From Neisseriaceae bacterium (lineage in GTDB: Bacteria > Pseudomonadota > Gammaproteobacteria > Burkholderiales > Neisseriaceae), in NCBI GenBank assembly GCA_017991555.1, contig JAGOQM010000005.1, forward strand, positions 70,229 through 134,228: a stretch of 64,000 nt of DNA. Direction: 5' to 3'. The notes under the pieces are model-generated. The model was not told where the DNA came from. It saw only the letters and a program-made list of their open reading frames with translations, and made no database searches. Positions 53,933-63,021 of this stretch are shown piece after piece. Position numbers and translations under genes: made by a program. Position 1 is the first letter of the stretch; every line of letters starts with the position of its first letter.

Positions 53933-55222
53933 TTAATGCGTCACGGCGCGCTCGCCGCTTAGCGGCGACTGGCCCAGTTCGTACAGCACCAGATCAAAGT
54001 AAGGCGCTGCCGCAATCAGGTGGTCGAAAATATCGGCCTGGATGTACTCATAGTTGGCCCAACGCGTGTCTTTCGAGAACGCATAAATTTCTAAAGGCAG
54101 GCCAAATTCGGTCGGCTGTAGCTGGCGCACCATCAGGCTCATGTCCTTATGCAGGGCCGAATGCTGGTTCAAGTAGGTGTCAATGTACTTGCGATATAGT
54201 CCTAGGTTGGTGAGGTTACGGCCATTAATCATGATGTCTTTATTGATTTCATTGCCGCTGTTGTACTTTTCAATGTCGGCCTGGCGCTGGCTGATGTAGG
54301 GCGCAATCAGTTGAATTTTTTTCATCGATTCAACCTCTTCTGGGGTTAAATACTTAACCGAAGACGGGCGAATGATGACCGAACGCTTGATTCGACGACA
54401 CTGGGCGTCGAACATGGCACGCCAGTTTTGGAACGAATTGGAAATCAGCGCATAGGTGGGGATGGTGGTGACGGTTTTGTCAAAGTTCGACACTTTTACC
54501 GTGGTCAAATTAATCTCCAATACGTCGCCGTCGGCGCCATAGCTGTTCATGGTGATCCAGTCGCCCACCCGAACCATGTCGTTCATCGACACTTGTACGC
54601 TGGCGACGATGCCCATAATGGTGTCTTTAAACATCAACATTAAAATGGCTGAGGCCGCACCCAAAGTACCAAAGAAACCAACCAAGGATTTGTCGGTAAA
54701 CTTAACGTATAGGGCCGCAACCGTAATGAAGTACAGCACAATCGACACCACTTGAGCATAGCTGTCGAGCGGTTTGTCGCGATAGTTGTCTTTGGTTTTT
54801 AAATGTTTAGAAACGGCATAAACCAGTGAACGTACGATTTGAATAATCAGCACGATCGAAACAATGTCCAGCACGTATAGGATCGAGGTCGACCAGGTGG
54901 GAAACTCTAGCCAAATGAGCGGCGTGAGGATGGTCAGCAGCACGACCGGGATAAAGGCCGACACATAGACCGGCGTGCGGCACTTTAACAGCGCTTGCGC
55001 AAAGGAGGTCTGGTGGGGGTGTTTGGCGTTGATGCGGGCCATGATGATGGCCAATGCTTTGTTGCTGAGCTTCACGCTGACGAATAAGATCAGCAGCGCG
55101 AAAAAAAAGGCCGAGGCTAAAAAAATGGCGTTGACGCCGGTAATCGTGAAGCCCATGTCAAAGAGGGTGTCGCGGAACCAGGCCGTAAAGTGAGCGGTGT
55201 TTTCAGCGGTGGTATCAATCAT
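53933..55222 (-). CDS. MscS-family mechanosensitive channel, YbdG-like
   Basis: This 429-residue inner-membrane protein has about five N-terminal transmembrane segments and then the MscS core: GTLGAASAILMLMFKDTIMGIVASVQVSMNDMVRVGDWI, the pore helix plus the beta domain start, near residues 182-220. The segment KDNYRDKPLDSYAQVVS and the extended cytoplasmic domain match the YbdG (MscM) branch, about 415 residues in E. coli. It should release solutes on osmotic down-shock. It is a single gene between repeat copy 2 and hemC. Confidence 0.87.
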   Translation of the reverse strand: MIDTTAENTAHFTAWFRDTLFDMGFTITGVNAIFLASAFFFALLILFVSVKLSNKALAIIMARINAKHPHQTSFAQALLKCRTPVYVSAFIPVVLLTILTPLIWLEFPTWSTSILYVLDIVSIVLIIQIVRSLVYAVSKHLKTKDNYRDKPLDSYAQVVSIVLYFITVAALYVKFTDKSLVGFFGTLGAASAILMLMFKDTIMGIVASVQVSMNDMVRVGDWITMNSYGADGDVLEINLTTVKVSNFDKTVTTIPTYALISNSFQNWRAMFDAQCRRIKRSVIIRPSSVKYLTPEEVESMKKIQLIAPYISQRQADIEKYNSGNEINKDIMINGRNLTNLGLYRKYIDTYLNQHSALHKDMSLMVRQLQPTEFGLPLEIYAFSKDTRWANYEYIQADIFDHLIAAAPYFDLVLYELGQSPLSGERAVTH

Positions 55223-55463
55223 AAATGAATAATAAATTCCTGTGGTTGATGGGGGTGGAGGCAGCTTAGCCTAATGAAAATAACCAGTTAGTCTTTAAGC
55301 TATTGTAATAGACTGAGCCTGGCTTGTCATGTTCGTCGGGCTTAATTGCGGTGTTTTAACCTAATATTACCTTTGAATGGGGGGAATTTGACCCTGGTTT
55401 AGGTGTGCTGGCCGCATCATGTTAAAATACCTTTTTTTTAGCAAGATGAGCATGATGGCGCAT

Positions 55464-56390
55464 ATGAATCCAATAGTGATTGCCAGTCGCGAGAGCGTAT
55501 TGGCCATGTGGCAAGCGGAACACATTAAAGCCCGCTTAGAAGCGTTGTATCCTGAAGCCAGCGTCAGCATTTTGGGCATGACCACCCAAGGCGACCAGAT
55601 TTTGGACCGTACCCTGTCTAAAATTGGCGGTAAAGGGCTGTTTGTGAAAGAGCTAGAACAGGCTTTGGCCGATGGCCGCGCGGATTTGGCGGTGCACTCG
55701 ATTAAAGACGTGCCAATGCAGTTGCCAGAAGGCTTTTCCCTGGCCGCGATTACCGAGCGGGAAGACCCTACCGATGCCTTTGTGTCGAACCAGTACGACA
55801 GCCTCAGCGCTTTGCCTGATGGCGCCGTGGTGGGCACGTCGAGCCTGCGCCGTGAAGCACAAATTCGTGCCAACTACCCTAAATTATCCGTGATTCCTTT
55901 GCGTGGTAACGTACAAACGCGTTTGCGAAAGCTAGATGAAGGCCAATACGACGCCATTATTTTGGCGACTTCTGGCCTGAATCGTTTGGGCTTGGGCGAG
56001 CGCATTAAAACCACCCTCAACATTGGCGAAAGCCTACCGGCCGCCGGGCAGGGTGCCTTGGGCATTGAAATTAAGTCGGACCGCGATGATTTGATGACGC
56101 TGTTGGCGCCGCTTAACGATGAGCGCACCAGCGCCTGCGTGCTGGCCGAACGGGCGTTGGCGCGTGCCTTAGGCGGTAGCTGTCAGGTGCCGTTGGCGGC
56201 GCACGCGACCGAAGAAGACGGCATTTTAACCCTGCGTGGCCTCGTGGCCTATCCTGATGGCTCAGTGCTGTTGCAACAGCAGGCTGAAGCGCCGGCGGCT
56301 TACGCCGATGCCTTGGGCCGCGCCGTGGCCAAGAAGCTGGCCGAAGACGGTGCCATGGCCATTATTGATGCGGTTTTGAAAGCCCAATAA
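55464..56390 (+). CDS. hemC: hydroxymethylbilane synthase HemC
   Basis: HemC joins four porphobilinogen units into hydroxymethylbilane. The 308-residue protein has [41 protein letters not shown] and [10 protein letters not shown], and the dipyrromethane cofactor Cys in [14 protein letters not shown]. The start is uncertain: ATG at 55464 gives the usual family length, while ATGs at 55446, 55452 and 55455 are in frame; none has a clear ribosome site. It overlaps hemD by 1 nt. Confidence 0.95.
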   Translation: MNPIVIASRESVLAMWQAEHIKARLEALYPEASVSILGMTTQGDQILDRTLSKIGGKGLFVKELEQALADGRADLAVHSIKDVPMQLPEGFSLAAITEREDPTDAFVSNQYDSLSALPDGAVVGTSSLRREAQIRANYPKLSVIPLRGNVQTRLRKLDEGQYDAIILATSGLNRLGLGERIKTTLNIGESLPAAGQGALGIEIKSDRDDLMTLLAPLNDERTSACVLAERALARALGGSCQVPLAAHATEEDGILTLRGLVAYPDGSVLLQQQAEAPAAYADALGRAVAKKLAEDGAMAIIDAVLKAQ

Positions 56391-57148
56391 TGACGGCCCC
56401 AGCGAAGGCTGTGTTGGTGACCCGCCCCAAAAACCAGGCGGCGCAGTTAATGCGCCTTTTGGCCGAGGCGGGTTTTTTGCCGCTTTGGGCCAGCCCCATT
56501 GCCATCGTGCCTGAGGCACAGGCTTTGGCGGCGCTGCCGGCCCAGCTGGCGGCGGCAGACGTGGTGTTTTTTGTCAGCCCCAGTGCTGTTGAAATGGCAG
56601 CGAGCGCCATCGACCTAAGCCGCTATCAGCCTCAGTGGGTGGCGGTTGGCCAAGCCACGGCCACGGCGCTGCGCGCCGAAGGCGTGGCCTCGGTGTGGGC
56701 GCCAGAGCAGGGCCATGATTCTGAAGCCGTGTTGGCATTGCCGCTTTGGGCCGAGTGGGCGAAGCGGCCGCATCCGGCCAAAATTTTAATCGTTCGGGGT
56801 CAGGGCGGGCGGCCTTGGTTGGCCGAAGCGCTCAGTGCGGCCGGCCATGACGTTCGGTTTGCCGAGGTCTATCAGCGGCAGGTACAAGACATTGATTGGC
56901 AAGCGATTCAGGCGCAGCAAGGGCCGGCCGAGCTGGTGGCGGTGTGCGTCACCTCTAGCGAAATCGGCAGCGGCCTGTGGGCGCAAATGCCGGATTCTCT
57001 ACAACAGTTATTTAAAAACTTGTTATACTTAACCCCACATGAAAGAATAAGCCAAACATTACAAACGCTTGGTGCCCACCGGGTCATTACCTGTGCGTTA
57101 GGGGATGACAAAATGGTGTTGGCGCTGCAAGCACATGAAAGGGCATAG
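56390..57148 (+). CDS. hemD: uroporphyrinogen-III synthase HemD
   Basis: HemD closes and isomerises hydroxymethylbilane to uroporphyrinogen III. This 252-residue protein has two alpha/beta halves with the weakly conserved pattern VLVTRPKNQAAQL, VVFFVSPSAVEMA, KILIVRGQGGRPWLAEALSAAGHDV and CVTSSEIGSGL. Identity in the family is low, so position after hemC is important. ATG overlaps the hemC stop by 1 nt. hemX starts 4 nt after its stop. Confidence 0.9.
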   Translation: MTAPAKAVLVTRPKNQAAQLMRLLAEAGFLPLWASPIAIVPEAQALAALPAQLAAADVVFFVSPSAVEMAASAIDLSRYQPQWVAVGQATATALRAEGVASVWAPEQGHDSEAVLALPLWAEWAKRPHPAKILIVRGQGGRPWLAEALSAAGHDVRFAEVYQRQVQDIDWQAIQAQQGPAELVAVCVTSSEIGSGLWAQMPDSLQQLFKNLLYLTPHERISQTLQTLGAHRVITCALGDDKMVLALQAHERA

Positions 57149-57152
57149 AGCG

Positions 57153-58634
57153 ATGGAGCCATCTAAAGACAAACCTGATCAGGCCAAGCAAGACACCGAG
57201 CACGACGTTGCCATCACCACTGACGATGGCGCGCAGTCGGCCGCCCAGGTGGACAAGCCTGAGGCCGTAGCCACTGAGTCGACCAAGGTCGAGGCAAGCC
57301 CTAGTGCCGCTGCGGATGATGCCGCGGCCGCCACGGCCACTGAACAGGCCACCAAGGCATCAGCTCAGGCTGTGCCGCCCGAATCTAAACAACCGGAACC
57401 CTCTATGAATAAAAAAGCTCAACCCAATGCCACCCCTACGCCGCCTAGCCCTGTGACGCCGACCATTGTCGAAGTGCCGGCTAAAAGTTCAGGTAAGGGC
57501 ATGGCGTTTGGCGCCTTGGTTTTGTCGCTGTTGGCCTTAGGTGCCAGCGGCTTTTTGTTTGTGCAAGGCCAAAACACCTTGAAAAACATGGACACCGCCT
57601 GGCAATACAAGATCAATCAGGCGGGCTTAGAAGAGTCCAATAATCAAAATTTATTGCAAAACAGCTTACAAAAGCAGACCGAGCTGGTGCAATCCTTGCG
57701 CGACATGAACCAACAGCTGGGCGACGACCAAAATCGCTTAGATACCTTGGACCGACGCTATGAAGAGCTCACCAAGTCGCGCTTAGGCTGGTTGCTAGAA
57801 GAAGTAAACTATGCGCTCAACATGGCGGCGCAGCAGTTAAGCCTATCGGGCAATGTGCCGGTGGCGATCAATATTTTAGAAGGCATCGAAAGCCGTTTGG
57901 CGGCGTTTGATCGGCCTGAATTGGTGAACTTGAAAAAGGCCGTCAGCGAAGACTTAAGCAAGCTTAAAGCCTCACCTTATTTAGACGTGACCGGCGTGTC
58001 GCTTAAGCTGGATCGCCTGCAAACGGCGGTGTCGGGCTTGCCGATGCTGTTGGATACGTTGGCTAAGCCACAGGCAGCCAGCAATGTGGTTGTGGCCAAG
58101 GCCGATGTGTCTTGGTGGCAAAATATGTGGCAAACCATCAAAACCAATCTGGGTGAACTGGTGGCCGTGCGTAAGCTAGAATCTAGCGATGCCATTTTGA
58201 TGTCGCCCGAGCAGGCTTACTTTGTGAAAGAGAACATCCGCCTGCGCCTCTTGGATGCCCGTTTGGCGCTGTTGCAGCGTCAGGTTGAAGTGTATCGCTA
58301 CGACTTAGAAAACGTGTCGGCCAGCATTAAACAGTATTTCGACGTCAATGCACCGGCCACGCAGGCCTGGCTAAAAGAGCTGGATGAACTCCGTGCGATG
58401 CCGTTTGAAAACGTGTCGATTGATTCGCTGTCGGGTAGCTTAGAAGCCATTAAAGGCCATCAGAACACGCCGTTGGTGATTGAGTCCACCGAGGCCGACG
58501 TGAAGGCTTTAGATCAGGCTGCTCCGAAAGAAGAGGCCGCCAAAACTGACGCAGAAGCACCGGCAAAAGAAGTTGAGCCTGCGCCGCCGGCCCCCGCTAA
58601 AGTAGAAGCACAAGCGGAGGGCATTGCATCATGA
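57153..58634 (+). CDS. hemX: HemX-like membrane protein
   Basis: This 493-residue protein has a low-complexity Ala/Glu/Lys-rich N-terminal tail, one transmembrane helix (MAFGALVLSLLALGASGFLFVQG, about 116-138), a long coiled coil (about 150-205), and a periplasmic HemX domain (LGWLLEEVNYALNMAAQQLSL and on). It ends in another Ala/Glu/Pro-rich tail. HemX is often labelled a uroporphyrinogen methyltransferase, but catalytic motifs of that enzyme are absent. Its role in haem synthesis is unsettled. Start ATG 57153; ATG 57135 is in frame. It overlaps hemY by 4 nt. Confidence 0.87.
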   Translation: MEPSKDKPDQAKQDTEHDVAITTDDGAQSAAQVDKPEAVATESTKVEASPSAAADDAAAATATEQATKASAQAVPPESKQPEPSMNKKAQPNATPTPPSPVTPTIVEVPAKSSGKGMAFGALVLSLLALGASGFLFVQGQNTLKNMDTAWQYKINQAGLEESNNQNLLQNSLQKQTELVQSLRDMNQQLGDDQNRLDTLDRRYEELTKSRLGWLLEEVNYALNMAAQQLSLSGNVPVAINILEGIESRLAAFDRPELVNLKKAVSEDLSKLKASPYLDVTGVSLKLDRLQTAVSGLPMLLDTLAKPQAASNVVVAKADVSWWQNMWQTIKTNLGELVAVRKLESSDAILMSPEQAYFVKENIRLRLLDARLALLQRQVEVYRYDLENVSASIKQYFDVNAPATQAWLKELDELRAMPFENVSIDSLSGSLEAIKGHQNTPLVIESTEADVKALDQAAPKEEAAKTDAEAPAKEVEPAPPAPAKVEAQAEGIAS

Positions 58635-59842
58635 AATGGCTAATGTGGATTTTAATTTTGTTCGGCATTGCCGTGGGCGTGTCGCTGTTTGTCACTCATT
58701 ATCCGGGTGAGGTGTTGTTTGTGGTGAACCAAGAGGTCCGCCGCATTAACCTCAATACCTTCATCATTGCCAACCTGGTGTTCGTGGTGCTGCTGTACGT
58801 GCTCATCCGCGTGGTCTTTGGGCTATTAAACCTGCCGGCTCGTTTTCGCGGCATGCGCGCCCGTCGCCAAATGAAAAATGGCAGCCAGGCGCTGAGCCAG
58901 GCCGGAATGGCGTATTTTGAAGGCCGTTTTCAGAAGGCTGAAGAGCAGGCCAGCAAGGTCATGAGCAATGAGCACGCCAAAGACAACCACGCGTTGGCCC
59001 TGATGGTGGCCACGCACAGCGTGGCCCAGCTACACGACGTGGCCAAAAGTCAGGTGTATTTAGAAGAAGTGGCCAAACTGCCCAAAAAAATGCAGCTGCC
59101 ACGCTATTTGCTCCAGGCAGAAATGGCCTTGGAACAGCACGACTATGAGGCGGCCAAAGAAGCTTTGTCGAGCGCTCAGTCGGTGAGCCCTAACCTAGTG
59201 CGCACGATGAAGCTCACCCTACGCCTGGCTGCGGCGCAAAAAGACCCTGAGGGCATGCTGCACGTGGCGGCACAGCTGCGTAAAGCGGGGGCCTTAACCG
59301 AGGCCGAAGCCGAGCAGTACAACATGATGGCTTATCGCTTGATGCTGGTACAGTGCGTGGACGCGGCCAGCATGAAGAGCGCGCTGAAAAAAATGCCCGA
59401 GGCCGACAAGCAAGGCGTGATGTGCTTGGCCGTGGCGCAAAAGTATCAGCAGCTAGGCCTGTTTGCTTCTGCCGTCGAGTGGGTGAAGCGCTATTATCCT
59501 GAAAACCACGAGTCGGCTTTGCTGCCGGTGTTTGCCAACAGCGTGCATTATTTAGACGATGCCAAACAGCGTAAGGCGATGGAGCTGGCTGAAAACTGGT
59601 TAAAAGCACAGCCTAAAGACGCGCAGCTATTGCTGTGCCTGGGCCAGCTGGCGTTAAAGCATCAGCTTTGGGGCAAGGCTCAGAGCTATTTAGAAGCCAG
59701 CCTATCATTGGCGCCAAGCGTGGACGTGCATTTAAGTTTGGCCCAGCTATTTGAAACCACGGATAAGGCCGCTTTGGCCGAGCAACATCGTCAGCAAGCG
59801 TTACAGCTGGTGGAAGTTGATGTGGTCAACAGTGATCTTTAA
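58631..59842 (+). CDS. hemY: HemY-like TPR membrane protein
   Basis: This 403-residue protein has two N-terminal transmembrane helices (about 2-20 and 38-62), the HemY N-terminal domain with QALSQAGMAYFEGRFQKAEEQASKV, and TPR-like repeats to the end. It corresponds to the gammaproteobacterial/betaproteobacterial HemY next to hemX, not to the protoporphyrinogen oxidase of the same name in Bacillus. Function is uncertain. ATG overlaps the hemX stop (ATGA). A terminator-like hairpin follows. Confidence 0.88.
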   Translation: MKWLMWILILFGIAVGVSLFVTHYPGEVLFVVNQEVRRINLNTFIIANLVFVVLLYVLIRVVFGLLNLPARFRGMRARRQMKNGSQALSQAGMAYFEGRFQKAEEQASKVMSNEHAKDNHALALMVATHSVAQLHDVAKSQVYLEEVAKLPKKMQLPRYLLQAEMALEQHDYEAAKEALSSAQSVSPNLVRTMKLTLRLAAAQKDPEGMLHVAAQLRKAGALTEAEAEQYNMMAYRLMLVQCVDAASMKSALKKMPEADKQGVMCLAVAQKYQQLGLFASAVEWVKRYYPENHESALLPVFANSVHYLDDAKQRKAMELAENWLKAQPKDAQLLLCLGQLALKHQLWGKAQSYLEASLSLAPSVDVHLSLAQLFETTDKAALAEQHRQQALQLVEVDVVNSDL

Positions 59843-59866
59843 TTCACGCTAAGGTTAATTCAGTAA

Positions 59867-59904
59867 CCGGTGCCGTGGCGATGGATTCGCTGCGGCACCG
59901 GTTT
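59867..59904 (+). terminator. terminator of hemCDXY
   Basis: AACCGGTGCCG / CGGCACCGGTT stem with a 16-nt loop, followed by TTTG. Confidence 0.65.
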
Positions 59905-59926
59905 TGTGCTGAATGAGAAAGACGTT

Positions 59927-60736
59927 ATGGAAATTTCGATGTTTATCCCACTGGTATTGGTGGGGTGTGTGGCCGGCTTTATGGCGGGCCTGTTGGGCGT
60001 TGGCGGTGGTTTGATTATCGTGCCTGTATTCGTGTGGTGGATGAACAGCCACGGCCTGGGCGGCGCTTATTTGCAGCATGTGGCGGTGGCTTCGTCGTTG
60101 GCGATTATGGTGTGCACCAGCTTTTCCAGCGTGGTGGCGCAGCAAAAACAGCGCTCGGTGCGGTGGGATATTTTTAAACTGCTGGGGCCTGCCATCGTGG
60201 TGGGCACGCTGTTGGGCGCTCAAGCGGCGGCGTACATTCCTGGGCGGCAGCTACAGTGGTTTTTTGTGGTGTTTGTGTTTTTTGTGGGCGTGAAAACCTT
60301 CATGGGCCGTAAAACCGGCGGCAGTCGTGAACTGCCTGGCTGGCTTGGTTCGGGCGCGGTCGGCAGCGTCATCGGCGTGGTGTCGAGTTGGATTGGCATT
60401 GGCGGCAGCACCATGACCATTCCGTTCATGACCTGGTGTAACGTGCCGATTAGGCAGGCGATTGGCACAAGCTCGTTGCTGGGGTGGCCGATTGCCTTTT
60501 TTGGGGCGGTGGGCTACATGTTCGCTGGCCAAGGCGAGGTTGACCTGCCTGGGATGGTGGGGTTTGTGTATTTCCCAGGCGTGATTGCGGTGGCCATGAC
60601 CACGGTGCTGTTTGCGCCCTTGGGCGTGAAGGTGGCCCACAGCATTTCGCCTAAGCTGTTGAAGATTATTTTCTCTTTGTTGTTAATCACCGTGTCGGGG
60701 CAGATGTTGTATTCTTTACTCACTCATCCGGTGTGA
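59927..60736 (+). CDS. TauE/SafE-family permease
   Basis: This 269-residue inner-membrane protein has about eight hydrophobic segments and the two characteristic repeats GFMAGLLGVGGGLIIVPVFVW near the start and GVVSSWIGIGGSTMTIPFMTW near the middle. TauE/SafE proteins move sulfite, sulfoacetate or related sulfur-containing anions, but substrates vary. The start at 59927 follows the hem terminator; the frame extends into it without support. It is a single gene followed by a terminator. Confidence 0.87.
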   Translation: MEISMFIPLVLVGCVAGFMAGLLGVGGGLIIVPVFVWWMNSHGLGGAYLQHVAVASSLAIMVCTSFSSVVAQQKQRSVRWDIFKLLGPAIVVGTLLGAQAAAYIPGRQLQWFFVVFVFFVGVKTFMGRKTGGSRELPGWLGSGAVGSVIGVVSSWIGIGGSTMTIPFMTWCNVPIRQAIGTSSLLGWPIAFFGAVGYMFAGQGEVDLPGMVGFVYFPGVIAVAMTTVLFAPLGVKVAHSISPKLLKIIFSLLLITVSGQMLYSLLTHPV

Positions 60737-60766
60737 TGTTGAAAACTTTTTCGCCGTTTATGAGAC

Positions 60767-60793
60767 TAAGCCACAGGAATGTGGCTTTTTTTA
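60767..60793 (+). terminator. terminator of the TauE/SafE gene
   Basis: AAGCCACA-GGAA-TGTGGCTT hairpin followed by TTTTTA. Confidence 0.85.
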
Positions 60794-61025
60794 TGTCGAT
60801 TCGACGCAGGGTCTATGTTTTTGGCATTTAAATGCCAGATTGTCGAGTGGTTTGCTTCGTGACATTATTTTATACAGGAAATTATAAAAAAATATGTAAA
60901 AACATGAGACTTGAGAGACAGATTATGTTATTTTTATTCTGATAGAAAAAAGCTATATATAACGAATATTAAATTGTTTTTGCTGTTCTACTTTGGAACG
61001 GCCTTTCAGGGAGACACACACGCTT
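60794..61025. other. AT-rich intergenic region before ybaL
   Basis: No gene is recognised. The stretch is very AT-rich with several -10-like sequences, so the ybaL promoter cannot be placed with confidence. CAGGGAGA lies about 12 nt before the ybaL ATG. Confidence 0.35.
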
Positions 61026-62852
61026 ATGCCGCACGCCACCCCATTAATTGCCACCATTGTCGGTGGCCTAGTCTTTGCCTTTATTTTTGGCACCATTGCT
61101 CAGCGCTTTAAAATGCCCCCGCTGGTGGGTTATTTGGTCGCCGGTATTGTTGTCGGTCCTTTTACGCCAGGCTTTGTCGCAAACGGCAGCCTGGCGCAAG
61201 AGCTGGCCGAGCTCGGGGTGATCTTATTGATGTTTGGCGTTGGCTTGCATTTTTCATTAAAAGATTTACTGGCGGTTAAAAACATTGCCATTCCCGGGGC
61301 GGTGGTGCAGATTTCGGTCGCGACCATTTTGGGGATGGGGCTGGCGTGGCTCATTGGTTGGGACATGGGCGCAGGCCTGATTTTTGGCCTGGCCTTGTCA
61401 ACGGCCAGTACCGTGGTGTTACTGACGGCCCTGCAGGAACGGCGCATATTGGAAACCAAGCGCGGCCGTATTGCCGTGGGCTGGCTGATTGTGGAAGACA
61501 TCGCCATGGTGTTGACCCTGGTTTTGATTCCTGCTTTGGGCGGCGTACTCAGCGGCGACGGTGGCAGCACCAGCGGTGCCGACATCGCGATGGTGTTCTT
61601 AATCACCATTGGTAAAGTCGTGGCCTTTGTGGCGGTGATGCTGGTGTTGGGCCGTCGTATTATTCCCTATGTGTTGGAAAAAACCGCCGACACCGGCTCA
61701 AAAGAGCTGTTCCGTCTGGCTGTATTGGCGATTGCCTTGGGTTGTGCCATGGGCGCGACCTACGTGTTCGGCGTGTCGTTTGCGCTGGGCGCCTTCTTTG
61801 CCGGTATGATTTTGAGTGAGTCTGAGCTAAGTCACCGCGCCGCCGAAGAATCATTGCCGTTACGCGATGCATTTTCGGTGCTGTTCTTTGTGTCGGTGGG
61901 GATGTTATTGGATCCGGCCATTCTGGTGCAGGAACCACTGTTGCTGTTGGCCACGGTGTTGATTATTGTGGTGGGTAAGTCAATCGCGGCCTACGGCATT
62001 GTGCGCCTGTTTGGCTACCCAACCCTAACCGCGTTAACCATTTCCGCCAGCCTGGCGCAAATTGGTGAGTTTGCCTTTATCGTGGCCAGTATGGGCATGG
62101 TGATGGGCCTGTTGCCGAAGTTGGGCAGTAACCTTGTGGTCGGTGGCGCCATTTTCTCGATCTTGCTGAACCCGGTTTGGTTCATGTTGTTGGAACGCTA
62201 CAAGCATAAGTTTGCCCCCAAGGTGGCCGAAGAGCCTGCGGCAGAACCGGTTGCCACGCCGGCCACCCCAGAAGTGGTGGCGCCCGAGCTGGTGAAGGTA
62301 GTGGCTGCGGTTGAGGATGGGGTAGAAGAAATCAGCCTCGTGGTCGACGAATATGGCGAAGTGATTGAAATTCCGGTCATGGAGAATCACGTGGTCTTGG
62401 TGGGCTATGGCCGCGTTGGTCGCCTAGTGGTGGATGAGCTTCAGGCCCAACAGCGTCCGTTTGTGGTTCAAGAAAGCCGTTTGGAAGTGGTGGAAGAATT
62501 AAAAGCCCAGGAAATTCCGGTGGCGTTTGGTCATGCGCTGGCCGATGAAATGATGGACATTGTTAACGTGGCGCAGGCCCAAACCATCATCATCACCATG
62601 CGTGAACCGATTGAGGCGGGCCAAATCATCACCCGAGCCAAAGAGGTGAATCCCGACATTCAAATCATTGTGCGGGCCGACACCGAAGGCGAGTTTGAAT
62701 ACCTGAGCCGCTACGGCGCCAGCGACATTATTTATTCGCCGGAAGAGCTGGCAGAGCGCATGATTAAGGTGCTGATGCCGCAGCGCGTGCCCGAGCCCGA
62801 GCCCGAACCCTCACTTAAGCCCGATGATGAGGCGCCCTTAGCCGCATCATAA
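61026..62852 (+). CDS. ybaL: CPA2-family K+/H+ antiporter, YbaL-like
   Basis: This 608-residue protein has a 12-13 helix CPA2 antiporter domain starting MPHATPLIATIVGGLVFAF and AELGVILLMFGVGLHFSLKDL, closely matching E. coli YbaL as recalled. A TrkA-N Rossmann domain follows (HVVLVGYGRVGRLVVDEL, about 457-474), where NAD(H) binding would gate transport. A spacer of about 60 residues rich in Glu, Pro and Val lies between them, making the protein longer than YbaL (about 560). The start at 61026 fits the family; an in-frame TTG lies 11 codons upstream. Confidence 0.92.
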   Translation: MPHATPLIATIVGGLVFAFIFGTIAQRFKMPPLVGYLVAGIVVGPFTPGFVANGSLAQELAELGVILLMFGVGLHFSLKDLLAVKNIAIPGAVVQISVATILGMGLAWLIGWDMGAGLIFGLALSTASTVVLLTALQERRILETKRGRIAVGWLIVEDIAMVLTLVLIPALGGVLSGDGGSTSGADIAMVFLITIGKVVAFVAVMLVLGRRIIPYVLEKTADTGSKELFRLAVLAIALGCAMGATYVFGVSFALGAFFAGMILSESELSHRAAEESLPLRDAFSVLFFVSVGMLLDPAILVQEPLLLLATVLIIVVGKSIAAYGIVRLFGYPTLTALTISASLAQIGEFAFIVASMGMVMGLLPKLGSNLVVGGAIFSILLNPVWFMLLERYKHKFAPKVAEEPAAEPVATPATPEVVAPELVKVVAAVEDGVEEISLVVDEYGEVIEIPVMENHVVLVGYGRVGRLVVDELQAQQRPFVVQESRLEVVEELKAQEIPVAFGHALADEMMDIVNVAQAQTIIITMREPIEAGQIITRAKEVNPDIQIIVRADTEGEFEYLSRYGASDIIYSPEELAERMIKVLMPQRVPEPEPEPSLKPDDEAPLAAS

Positions 62853-62865
62853 ACCCAAAGAAGCG

Positions 62866-62896
62866 CAGCCAACGATTCGTTAGGCTGCTTTTTTTA
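62866..62896 (+). terminator. terminator of ybaL
   Basis: GCAGCC-AACGATTCGTTA-GGCTGC stem, with an inner AACG/CGTT pairing, followed by seven Ts. Confidence 0.85.
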
Positions 62897-63021
62897 TGGG
62901 TTTAAGCCAGATCAAGGCGTGTGTTGGCCAAACTGGGTAAGATAATGCTACAATTTATTCCAAATGGTTTGTACTGAATTTAAAGTTTGATATAAAACCG
63001 ACACACACGAAAGGCTCAACA

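Noticed and set aside
57153..58634. Uroporphyrinogen-III C-methyltransferase activity for HemX.
   Set aside because: The SAM-binding motifs of CobA/CysG are absent; the protein is a membrane-anchored coiled-coil protein, so the enzyme name was not used.
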